This document shows, piece after piece, positions 42,727 through 50,662 of a stretch of DNA of 64,000 nucleotides. Position 1 is the first letter of the stretch, and the number at the start of each line of letters is the position of its first letter. The stretch covers positions 310,001-374,000 of the forward strand of contig NZ_VTZW01000008.1 in the NCBI RefSeq assembly GCF_009728995.1. Reading direction: 5' to 3'. The notes under the pieces were generated by a model that did no database searches, was not told the DNA's origin, and saw only the letters and a program-made list of their open reading frames with translations. The stretch is from Streptomonospora sp. PA3 (GTDB lineage Bacteria > Actinomycetota > Actinomycetes > Streptosporangiales > Streptosporangiaceae). The position numbers and the translations under genes were made by a program.

Positions 42727-45700
42727 TGCGCCTGCACAAGCTCACCGTCAGTGCCTTCGGCCCCTTCGCCGGCCCCGAGACCGTCGACTTCGACCGCCTC
42801 GGCGACGGCGGCCTCTTCCTCATCCACGGCCCCACCGGCGCCGGCAAGACCTCGGTGCTGGACGCCGTGTGCTTCGCCCTCTACGGGCGGGTGCCGGGAG
42901 TGCGCGAGGCCGCCCGCTCGCCGCGCAGCAACCACGCTCCCGTCGGTGCGGAACCCCGGGTGACCCTGGAGCTGACCGCGCGCGGGCGCCGGCTGCACTT
43001 CTCCCGCAGCCCGGCCTGGCGGCGGCCCAAGAAGCGCGGCACGGGCACGACCGAGGAGAAGGCCAAGGTCGTCGTAAAGGAGCTCGCCGACGGTGAGTGG
43101 CGCGGGCTGACCAACCGCCCCGACGAGGCCGGGCAGATCGTCGGCGACCTGCTGGGGGTCACCCTCGACCAGTTCTGCCAGATCGTACTGCTGCCCCAGG
43201 GCGACTTCGCGCGGTTCCTGCGCGCCGGCGCCCAGGAGCGCCAGGCGAGCCTGGAGCGCATCTTCGCCACGGAGATCTTCACCAAGGTCGAGGCGTGGTT
43301 GACCGAACGGGCGCGCGCACTCGGCCGCGCGGCCGAGCGCGCCGAGGCCGCTGTCGGCCGGACCGCCGATCTCATCGCCGAGGTCGGCCGCTCCGCCCGC
43401 CCCCAGGGCGACCTGGAGGAGCTGGCGCCGTGGGCGGCCGAGCTCGCCGCTGTCGCCCACGGCACGGCCGGCGACACCGCGCTGGCTGCCGCCGGCTCGC
43501 TGCGCGAGCGCGACTCGGCCCGCCGGGCGCTGGAGGAGGCGCGCGAACTGCAGCGGCGGCAGCACCGCCGCGCCGACGCGCTGCGCCGCGAACGCGAACT
43601 GGCCGCGAAGGCGCCCGAGCGCGCGAGGCTGCAGGCCGAGCTGGAGGCCGCCGAGCGCGCGGCCGGGGTGGTGCCGCTCCTGCGCACCGAGGAGTACCGG
43701 CGCACGCAGTTGGAGAAGGCCGAACTGGCGGCCTCCGAGCGGCTGGGACTGGTGCGCGAGCTGGCGCCGCGGGAGGAGGACGGCGGCGAACGCGGTGGCG
43801 ACCCCGCCGGGGAGCCCGCGGGGCCGGCGGCGTCCGGGCGGCCGGGGCCGATCGGCGAACCGGCGCTCTGGGACGAAGACGGTGTCGGCGCGGGGACCGG
43901 CGGGACCGACCGCCCCGACAACGGCGGCGACAGCGGCCCCGCCGCCTCCGCCCGGGAGCGCGCGGCGCTGGAGGCGGGCGAGCGCGCGCGCCGGGACGAG
44001 ACCGCCAGGCTGGAGCACCTGCGCGGCGATGCCGAGCGCCTGCACACCGTGCACGCCGAGATCGGCGCCGCGGATACCGAGACCGCCGAGGCCCGGCGCC
44101 GCCTGGCGGCGTGCCGGCAGGAGGCCGCCAAGCTGCCCGAGCAGCGCACCCGCATCGCCGCCGAGCTGGAGGAGGCGCGCGCCCGGACCGGTTCGCGCGA
44201 GAGCGCCCGCGAGGCTCTGGAGTTCTCGCGCACCCGGCTGGAGTCCGCGCGGGCCGCGCGGCGGCACGCCGAGGAGCTCGCGGCGGCCGAGGAGCGCCTG
44301 CGCGCCCGGATAGACGCCCACCAGGCCGCCCGCGAGAAGCTGCTGGACATCCGGCGGGCGCGCATCGCGGGCATGGCCGCCGAGCTGGCCGAGCAGCTCG
44401 CCGCGGGCGCGGCCTGCCCCGTGTGCGGCTCGGCCGAGCACCCGGCCCCCGCGGTCGGCGGCGGCGACCGCCCCTCGCCGCAGGACGAGGACCGGGCCGC
44501 CGCCGCGGCCGAGACCGCGGCCGAGGAGCGCACCGCGGCCGAGAACGCCGTCGCCTCGCTGCAGGAGCGGCTCGCCGCGGCCCGCGAGGGCGGCGCAGGG
44601 CTGAGCGATGCCGAGGCCGCCGAGCTGGTCGACCGGCGGCGCGCCGAGCTGGAGCGCGTCGACGCCGCCGCGGCCGAGGCCGACCGGCTCGCAGCGCGCA
44701 TGCAGGAGACCGAGGCGGCGCTGGAGAAGGCGCGCGCCGACGAGGCCGAACTCGACCGGCGCATCGCCGAGCTGGCCGAGCGCCGCGCGGGGCTGGCCGA
44801 GGACGCCGACCGGCTCGCGCGCACGCTCGACGCCGCCAGGGGTGAGGACCCCGACCTGGCCGCGCGGATCGGCCGGCTGACCGAGGAGGCCGACCTGATC
44901 AAGGAGGCGGTGCAGGCCCTCGACGAGCGCTCCGCCGCCGCCGAGGAACTGCGCGGCGCCGAACGCGAGGCGCGCGCCGCGACGGCCGAGGCCGGGTTCA
45001 CCGGCGCGCACCAGGTGCGGGCCGCCGAGCGCGGCGACGACGAGCGCCGCGCGCTGCGCGAGGCGATCCGCGAGCACGACGACGAAGCGGCCGCGGTGCG
45101 CGCGCTGCTGGCGGATCCCGAGCTGGCGGCGGCCGGCGAGCTCCCGGCACCGGACGCGGCGGGCCTGGAGGCGGCGGCCGCGGCCGCCGAGGGCGCCGCC
45201 GAGCACGCGGTGCGCTGGCGCGACCACTTCGCGGCCCAGGCCGAGCGGCTGGCCGAGCTGCGCGCCGAGCTGGAGCACCGGCTGGCGGACTCCCGCCCGT
45301 CCCGGCACCGGCACAGCGTCGCCGAGGGCCTGGCCCGCCTGGCCGTCGGCACCTCGGCGGACAACCGCGAAAGCGTCCGCCTGTCGGCCTATGTGCTCGC
45401 CGCGCGCCTGGAGCAGGTGGTGGCCGCGGCCAACGACCGGCTCGCGACCATGGCGGGCGGCCGCTACGAGCTGCGCCACACCGTGGACAAGGCCGCGGGC
45501 GACAGGTCCCGCTCCGGCGGCGGCCTGGGCCTGCGCGTCCTGGACGCCTGGACCGGCCAGGAGCGCGACCCCGCGACCCTCTCGGGCGGCGAGACCTTCG
45601 TGACGTCGCTGGCGCTGGCGCTGGGCCTGGGCGACGTCGCCGCCCAGGAGGCGGGCGGCGGCGACATGAACACGCTCTTCATCGACGAGGGCTTCGGCAC

Positions 45701-45875
45701 CCTGGACGAGGAGACCCTCGAAGAGGTCCTGGAGGTCCTCGACTCCCTGCGCGACGGCGGCCGAGCCGTAGGCGTCGTCAGCCACGTCGCCGACCTCCGC
45801 ACCCGCATCCCCACCCGCCTGAAGGTCGTCAAGACACCTACCGGTTCCCGCCTCCAGCAGACGGGCACGGGCTGA
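42726..45875 (+). CDS. sbcC: Exonuclease SbcCD ATPase subunit C
   Basis: A 1049-residue Rad50/SMC-like ATPase. The N-terminal half-ATPase has MRLHKLTVSAFGPFAGPETV and Walker A IHGPTGAGKTSVLDAVCFALYG. Two long coiled coils rich in Glu/Arg/Ala run on either side of the zinc hook CPVC (564-567, AACPVCGSAEHP). The C-terminal half has signature TLSGGETFVTSLALALGLGD and Walker B NTLFIDEGFGTLDEETL. A Gly/Pro-rich insertion interrupts the first coil (about 345-410). It uses ATP to feed DNA ends into SbcD. Confidence 0.97.
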   Translation: MRLHKLTVSAFGPFAGPETVDFDRLGDGGLFLIHGPTGAGKTSVLDAVCFALYGRVPGVREAARSPRSNHAPVGAEPRVTLELTARGRRLHFSRSPAWRRPKKRGTGTTEEKAKVVVKELADGEWRGLTNRPDEAGQIVGDLLGVTLDQFCQIVLLPQGDFARFLRAGAQERQASLERIFATEIFTKVEAWLTERARALGRAAERAEAAVGRTADLIAEVGRSARPQGDLEELAPWAAELAAVAHGTAGDTALAAAGSLRERDSARRALEEARELQRRQHRRADALRRERELAAKAPERARLQAELEAAERAAGVVPLLRTEEYRRTQLEKAELAASERLGLVRELAPREEDGGERGGDPAGEPAGPAASGRPGPIGEPALWDEDGVGAGTGGTDRPDNGGDSGPAASARERAALEAGERARRDETARLEHLRGDAERLHTVHAEIGAADTETAEARRRLAACRQEAAKLPEQRTRIAAELEEARARTGSRESAREALEFSRTRLESARAARRHAEELAAAEERLRARIDAHQAAREKLLDIRRARIAGMAAELAEQLAAGAACPVCGSAEHPAPAVGGGDRPSPQDEDRAAAAAETAAEERTAAENAVASLQERLAAAREGGAGLSDAEAAELVDRRRAELERVDAAAAEADRLAARMQETEAALEKARADEAELDRRIAELAERRAGLAEDADRLARTLDAARGEDPDLAARIGRLTEEADLIKEAVQALDERSAAAEELRGAEREARAATAEAGFTGAHQVRAAERGDDERRALREAIREHDDEAAAVRALLADPELAAAGELPAPDAAGLEAAAAAAEGAAEHAVRWRDHFAAQAERLAELRAELEHRLADSRPSRHRHSVAEGLARLAVGTSADNRESVRLSAYVLAARLEQVVAAANDRLATMAGGRYELRHTVDKAAGDRSRSGGGLGLRVLDAWTGQERDPATLSGGETFVTSLALALGLGDVAAQEAGGGDMNTLFIDEGFGTLDEETLEEVLEVLDSLRDGGRAVGVVSHVADLRTRIPTRLKVVKTPTGSRLQQTGTG

Positions 45876-45879
45876 CCCG

Positions 45880-46500
45880 GGTCCGGTGTCGGCCGGCTGG
45901 GCACGCGACGAGGAGCGGCGAGGGCGGCGGTGGCCCGGCCCGCGCGAATCGGTACGGGTGCCCGCCGGTGCGGGATGCCACGAGAGCGGCAACGGCGGCG
46001 GAGGGCTCAGCCCGCGCGGATCGGTCCCGGTGCCCCCCGGTGCGGGATGCGACGAGAGCGGCGAGGACCGCGGAAGGCTCAGCCCGCGCCCATCGGTCCC
46101 GATGCCCGCCGGTGGCCCGCCCGACGGGGGCAGCGGCGGAGAGCGGGTGGCTCGGGGCGGCGGATCGCGGTTGCCGTCGGCAGGTGGCTGATCATCCGAC
46201 GAGGCAGCAAGGGCGGCACGGGGTCCGGCCCGCGCGGATCGGTTCGGGTGCCCGCCGGTACGGCAACCGACGAGAGCAGCAAGGACCCCAGTGGACTCAG
46301 CCCGCACCCACCGGTCCCGGTTTCGGCGGGTTAGGCATGCGACGGGGCCGCGACAGCGGGCGGGGGGCTCCGTCCGCAATCATCGGTTCGGATGCCCGTC
46401 GGTACGGCATCAACGAGAGCGGCGAGGACGGCACGGATGCAGCCCCTACGAACCGCTCCCGCTGCCCGCCGGTGCCCCGCGCGGCGGAGGCGGCGTGCCC
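45880..46500 (+). repeat. Minisatellite of 72-bp units
   Basis: The core CGCGCGGATCGGTxCGGGTG, then CCCGCCGGTGCGGxATGC, GACGAGAGCGGCGAGGACG and GGCTCAGCC, recurs at 45941, 46013, 46085, (46158, degenerate), 46231, 46303, 46375 and about 46445: about eight units at 70-73-bp spacing. Units differ by substitutions, as in an ageing tandem array. Because 72 is a multiple of three, frames stay open in several registers, but no ribosome-binding site or family supports a protein. It follows sbcC directly. The same unit occurs reversed at 11430-11800. Confidence 0.9.
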
Positions 46501-47008
46501 AGGCGGCGTTCCGGGCGGCCTCATTCACCCGCACAACCGAACCGAAACACCGAACGCCCGATTTAATTTGAATCGTTCTGGGCCCGGTCACATCGAAGCC
46601 GAACCCGGAAATCGGACATTCGATGCTTTCGGGGCGGCGGTGGGGCGACGAGGCGCGGCCCGCGACCGCCCGGGCGGGCTCGGGCCGCGCGGAGGGCCGT
46701 CCGCGGCGTCGGAACGTCCCGCGATGTCCGGTATGCGGGGGCGCCGGGACGGCCCGCGCGGCCGGGATCGGCGATGATCATGGCGTTTGGCGCGGAATCG
46801 GCGCCAAAAACGCTCCAAACGCGCACCTCGTGGCGCCCCGGCCGCCTCCACCCCCCGCCACAGCCGGGCATTCCGGGCAAAACATCCCGGATTCCTTCCG
46901 CATCCCGGAAACCCTGGGGTTCCGGTGCGCCGCGCAGCCTCACCGCGCGCCATCGGCGGGCATCGTCGACCCGCGCGAGGCGAAATGCCCGAAACGCCCC
47001 CGCCCGGG
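46501..47008. other. Non-coding stretch between two repeats
   Basis: No gene is supported. It has a short AT-rich patch (TTTAATTTGAATCG, about 46561-46574) and an inverted repeat TTTGGCGC / GCGCCAAA around 46784-46806. Overlapping low-complexity open frames lack ribosome-binding sites. Confidence 0.6.
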
Positions 47009-47287
47009 CCGTGTCTCAGAACGGCGGGGGCGCCACCTTCCAGGAACCCACCGGGCACCACCCGGCGCGGCCACCACCGAGGCTGCGGCAATGGGTGCGC
47101 CTCGCGAAGCGCGATCACAGCTTGCCGCCGAGCGCACGCTGAACCCGTCAGGCGGAGCCGCACCACCGGTGGCGGGCCTCCGAAACAAGCGTGCACCGCC
47201 GCTCGGCGGCAAGCCGGCGCACCGCGCTTCGCGCAACCCAGCCCCATTGCCGCAACCTCCTGTGGTGACCGACTCCTTGAACACGAC
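47009..47287 (+). repeat. Structured repeat R3
   Basis: The most compact and complete copy (about 279 bp). The left end CCGTGTCTCAGAACGG and the right end (read inwards) CGTCGTGTTCAAGGAGTCGG are inverted relative to each other. Inner pairs: CGAGGCTGCGGCAATGGG with CCCATTGCCGCAACCTCC, GCGCCTCGCGAAGCGC with GCGCTTCGCG, and CTTGCCGCCGAGCG with CGCTCGGCGGCAAG. The whole can thus fold into a long imperfect hairpin around the CCACCGGTGGCGGGCC centre. It lacks the 50-bp insertion units of R1 and R2a and carries no open frame with a start signal. Confidence 0.88.
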
Positions 47288-47317
47288 GGAGGCGGCCCCC
47301 ACCACCGCCCTCGCCGC

Positions 47318-47390
47318 CTCCGTCGCACGCCCCACCGGCGGGCACCCGAACCGATCCCCGCGGGCCGAGCCACCCGTCGCCCCGCCATGA
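47318..47390 (-). repeat. Single 72-bp-type repeat unit
   Basis: CGGCGGGCACCCGAACCGAT and CCCCGCGGGCCGAGCC match the 72-bp unit family in reverse orientation. It lies between R3 and the aldo/keto reductase gene. Confidence 0.65.
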
Positions 47391-47473
47391 GCCCAGTCGG
47401 CTGGCAGCCGGCGCGCGGCCGGACCGAACGACCCCGCGCGGCCGGCCGCATCCGCCTCACAGGATCTCCGACC

Positions 47474-48340
47474 TCACAGGATCTCCAGGGGCGTGTGCCG
47501 GCTCGGCGGTGGGAATGCGCCGTCGAGGGCGGTGAGTTCTTCCTGGGTGAGTTCGATGTCCATCGCCGCGGCGTTCTGGCGCACGTGGTCGGGATCGGAG
47601 GCCTTGGGGACGGCGATGACGTCGCCTTCGCGGATGGTCCAGGCAAGGGCCACCTGCGCGGGCTGCACGCCCCGCTGTTCGGCGATGCGGCGCAGGACCG
47701 GCTCCTCCAGGATCGCCCGGCGCGCGCGGCCGCCCTGGGCCAGTGGGGAGTAGGCCATCACCGGCAGGCCGGGCGCGGCGTCGCGGCACCACGGGAGCAG
47801 GTCGTACTCGATACCGCGCGAGCCCAGGTGGTAGAGCACCTGGTCGGTGACGCACGCCTGGCCGGCCGGGACGCGCCACAGGCGCTGCATCGCCTCGGTG
47901 TCGAAGTTGGACACGCCCCACTGGCGGATCTTGCCCTCGTCGCGCAGCTCCTCCATCACCGCCGCGGTCTCCGACAGCGGCACCTGCCCCCGCCAGTGCA
48001 GCAGGTAGACGTCGATGACATCGGTGCCCAGCCGGGTGAGGCTCCGCTCACATGCGGCCTTGGCCCTGCGTCGCCCGGCGTTGGCCGGGTAGACCTTGGT
48101 TACGAGGACGACCTCCTCGCGCCGGCCGGCGACCGCCTCGCCGACAACGCGTTCGGCGCCGCCCTCCGCGTACATCTCAGCCGTATCTATGAGGGTCATC
48201 CCCGCGTCGATGCCGGCGCGCAGCGCCCGCACCTCGTCGGCGCGCCGGTCCGCCCGCTCACCCATATGCCAGGTGCCCTGACCGATCGCCGGCACCCGAA
48301 GCGAGGGCCCCAGCGCGATTCCGCGGCCGCCACGTCTCAT
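47474..48340 (-). CDS. Aldo/keto reductase
   Basis: A 288-residue TIM-barrel NADPH oxidoreductase. The catalytic tetrad is visible: Asp and Tyr in LIDTAEMYAEGGAE, Lys in VLVTKVYPANA, His in DVYLLHWRGQVP. Cofactor region: YSPLAQGGRAR and VIAVPKASDPDHVRQN. ATG 48340 is preferred (GGGAG 8 nt upstream) over GTG 48358. The substrate is unknown. A CACAGGATCTCC duplication (GATCTCCGACCTCACAGGATCTCC) marks the 3' end, perhaps a scar of nearby repeat activity. Confidence 0.93.
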   Translation of the reverse strand: MRRGGRGIALGPSLRVPAIGQGTWHMGERADRRADEVRALRAGIDAGMTLIDTAEMYAEGGAERVVGEAVAGRREEVVLVTKVYPANAGRRRAKAACERSLTRLGTDVIDVYLLHWRGQVPLSETAAVMEELRDEGKIRQWGVSNFDTEAMQRLWRVPAGQACVTDQVLYHLGSRGIEYDLLPWCRDAAPGLPVMAYSPLAQGGRARRAILEEPVLRRIAEQRGVQPAQVALAWTIREGDVIAVPKASDPDHVRQNAAAMDIELTQEELTALDGAFPPPSRHTPLEIL

Positions 48341-48470
48341 GTCCCGTACTCCCTGCACTCGTTTCCGCGACCGGACCGGCCCGCCGCGACGACTCTTCCG
48401 GCCGGGCCCGCCGTCCTTTTAAAAGCCAACACTTAACAAACGCTTATCCGAAAGGCGTATAACCACCGAC

Positions 48471-49154
48471 ATGTTCCCTTCCACGGCCCCCGCCCCCGCG
48501 CGCGCACTGCAACCGGGTGACGCTCCGCGGGTACTGCGGTATCCGGCCGGCACTCTGCTGCTCGTCGGCGGCATCCCGGGCGCAGGCAAAAGTACGCTGC
48601 TCAATCGGCTGTTCGGACTCGACGGCACCGAGACCCGACCGGTGCAGACCCCCGGCGGTGTGCGGGTGATCGACTCCCAGCAGGCGCGCAACCGGCTCGG
48701 CCGCCGACTGCGGGCACTTCCCTACCCCGTTTGGCGCTGGGTGACGCACCTCCTGCACTACGTGCGCATCCTGCGCGCGCTGCACGCCGGAAGCCTGCCG
48801 GCCGCGGTGCACATCACGGCCACCCACCGGTCCGTCATGCGGCTGCTGGGCTGGTACAGCCGCCGCCGGGGCGTCGAGGTCCACCTGATGCTGATCGACG
48901 TCGATCCGCAGGAGGCGATGCGCAGCCAGATCGAGCGGGGTCGCCGGCTCGGCCCCCGCAGCCACCGCAGGCACGTGCGGCGCTGGCGCCGGGTGCTGGC
49001 CGACTGCGCGTCGGGGGCGGAGGCGGTCGTCCCCGGGGCGCGCTCCCTGCTGCTCCTGGAGCGGGCGGCGGCCCCCGAGATCGTCGAGATCCGCTTCACA
49101 TCCGAGCGCGGTGGCCGCGAGCGCGGCGGGGCGGCACCGGAGGCGATGCCATAA
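48471..49154 (+). CDS. P-loop kinase-like protein (AAA_33 type)
   Basis: 227 residues. Walker A GGIPGAGKSTLLNRLFG (about 33-49) follows the leader GTLLLVGG; a downstream VIDSQQARNRLGRR may hold the Asp that binds Mg. HITATHRSVMRLLGWYSRRR and VEVHLMLIDVDPQEAMRSQI RGRR-like segment resemble the lid of small-molecule or zeta-toxin-like kinases. A promoter TTAACA (19 bp) TATAAC lies upstream. No epsilon-type antitoxin is adjacent. Substrate unknown. Confidence 0.75.
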   Translation: MFPSTAPAPARALQPGDAPRVLRYPAGTLLLVGGIPGAGKSTLLNRLFGLDGTETRPVQTPGGVRVIDSQQARNRLGRRLRALPYPVWRWVTHLLHYVRILRALHAGSLPAAVHITATHRSVMRLLGWYSRRRGVEVHLMLIDVDPQEAMRSQIERGRRLGPRSHRRHVRRWRRVLADCASGAEAVVPGARSLLLLERAAAPEIVEIRFTSERGGRERGGAAPEAMP

Positions 49155-49155
49155 T

Positions 49156-49578
49156 GTGCGGGTGGATCCGCTGGTAGACATCGCTGTTTTCGGCATCGCG
49201 GGCGCCGTGCTGCTGGCGGCCCTGACCGGGCTGCTGCTGGTCGCCGCTCGCCGCTCCGCCGCCCTGCCCAAGGGAGCGCTCGGCGCCGCCTGCGCCGTGC
49301 TGCTCCTGGCGGTTCCGGCGCTGGCCGCGGGCCGGACCCTGGGCGGCGACCCCGCCGCGGGGTGGGGCCAGGCGTTCCTGGTCGCCTCGGCGGCGGTGGT
49401 CGTGGTCTACGCGGCGGGCATGGCACTGCTGCCGCTCGTGGCGCGCCAGGCCGCGGCCGGGCGCGGGGTCGCCGTGCCGCGCGGGCTGCGGCTCACGCCG
49501 GCGGCGGCGGGCGGCGGCCTGCTGGTCTGCGCCGCGCTGGGCGCCGCCGGCACCGGGATCGCGCTGCTGCTCGGCTGA
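49156..49578 (+). CDS. Four-helix membrane protein
   Basis: 140 residues from GTG 49156 (or GTG 49162), which overlaps or abuts the TAA of the P-loop gene, so translation may be coupled. Four hydrophobic segments: DIAVFGIAGAVLLAALTGLLLVAA, GALGAACAVLLLAVPALAAG, AFLVASAAVVVVYAAGMALLPL and AAAGGGLLVCAALGAAGTGIALLLG. No recognised family or functional motif. Together with the preceding P-loop protein it may form a two-gene operon. Confidence 0.7.
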   Translation: MRVDPLVDIAVFGIAGAVLLAALTGLLLVAARRSAALPKGALGAACAVLLLAVPALAAGRTLGGDPAAGWGQAFLVASAAVVVVYAAGMALLPLVARQAAAGRGVAVPRGLRLTPAAAGGGLLVCAALGAAGTGIALLLG

Positions 49579-49590
49579 GCCGCGTCCGGC

Positions 49591-50547
49591 TCAGCCCGGC
49601 TGCCCCGCCTGCAGCCGCCCCGCCCCCGACCGCTCCTGCGGGGAGTCCTCCCCGGCGGCCTCGCGGACCACGGGGATCACCTCGGCCAGGGCGTCGCGCG
49701 AGGGGCCGTGGGTGGTGATGAAGGAGAAGCCGAACTCCTCGCGGTCGGCGACGAGCGCCGCGGCGATCTCCGCGGCGGTGCCGATGTGCACGTAGGGGCA
49801 GGCCAGCACCTTCTCGACGGTGTCCAGCCCGGTGGCGGAGTAGGCGGCGACCAGCTCGGCCGCGCTCTTCTCGGCGTCGTCGGTCACGATCACCGCCTGC
49901 ACGAGCACGTTGAACTCCAGGGCGTCGGCGCGCTGGCCCGCCTTGGACCGCACGAAGTCCACCCGGCGCCGGGTCTCCTCGCGGTCGGCGACGCGGAAGG
50001 TGCCCATGCGGGCGCCCTTGACCTGGGTGAGGCCGGAGAATCCGACGATGTCGGCGTGGCGCGCGGCCAGTTCGAGCCCGCGGTCGCCGTTGGCGCCGAT
50101 CAGCAGCGGAGGGCGCGGCACCTGGTGCGGCAGCGGCTCCTGGCCGTCCTCGGCGAAGAGCCGGTCGAGCTCGCCGATGCTGCGCTCCAGCCGCTCCAGC
50201 CGCTCGGCGTGGGAGCGCCACGGGATCCCCGCCGCCTCGAACTCCGACTTCATGTGCCCGGCGCCCAGCCCCAGTTCGAGCCGGCCGCCGGAGATCCGGT
50301 CCACCGTGGCGGCCTCGCGCGCCAGCAGGGCGGGGTTCCAGAACTCGTTGTTGAGCACCAGCGTGCCCAGCCGGATCCGCGACGTCACCGCGGCCGCGGC
50401 GGCCAGCAGTGCGAAGGGCGAGGCCGCTCCGAGGTGGTCGGGCGTCTGGACGATGTCGAAACCCGACTCCTCGGCGGACCGGCACGCCTGCGCCCAGCGG
50501 TCGATCTCCTCTTGGCGACTGTTGAAGCCGAACCGGAATTTCCTCAT
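49591..50547 (-). CDS. LLM-class F420-dependent oxidoreductase (TIGR03621-like)
   Basis: 318 residues. It begins MRKFRFGFN (ATG 50547); the longer upstream frame is poor. Luciferase-like landmarks: AEESGFDIVQTPDHLGAASP, TSRIRLGTLVLNNEFWNPALLAREAAT, SGGRLELGLGAGHMKSEFEAAGIPW and RPPLLIGANGDRGLELAARHADIVGFSG. This matches the MSMEG_2516-type probable F420-dependent family in actinobacteria. Substrate unknown. It is a second F420 user in the window besides 21.4 kb. Confidence 0.9.
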   Translation of the reverse strand: MRKFRFGFNSRQEEIDRWAQACRSAEESGFDIVQTPDHLGAASPFALLAAAAAVTSRIRLGTLVLNNEFWNPALLAREAATVDRISGGRLELGLGAGHMKSEFEAAGIPWRSHAERLERLERSIGELDRLFAEDGQEPLPHQVPRPPLLIGANGDRGLELAARHADIVGFSGLTQVKGARMGTFRVADREETRRRVDFVRSKAGQRADALEFNVLVQAVIVTDDAEKSAAELVAAYSATGLDTVEKVLACPYVHIGTAAEIAAALVADREEFGFSFITTHGPSRDALAEVIPVVREAAGEDSPQERSGAGRLQAGQPG

Positions 50548-50662
50548 GGACCGACCTAATCGGAATCGGCCGCACGGCGCCACCCCGCAGCGGCGGGCAG
50601 CGCGGTTTTCCGCTGAGGGCGGAGCCGCCTCGGCGGTGGGTCGGATCGGGCGGAACCGCAGG

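Noticed and set aside
42438-46379. A 1313-residue open frame antisense to sbcD-sbcC and running into the 72-bp array
   Set aside because: It is a shadow frame: no homology-like motifs, no start signal, and the 72-bp units keep it open because 72 is a multiple of three.
45880-46500. The 72-bp array as a CRISPR locus
   Set aside because: Units are contiguous and diverged along their whole length; there are no constant repeats with unique spacers and no cas gene nearby.
46588-47646. Open frames across R3 and its flanks as proteins
   Set aside because: They cross repeat R3, differ between copies in frame, and lack start signals.
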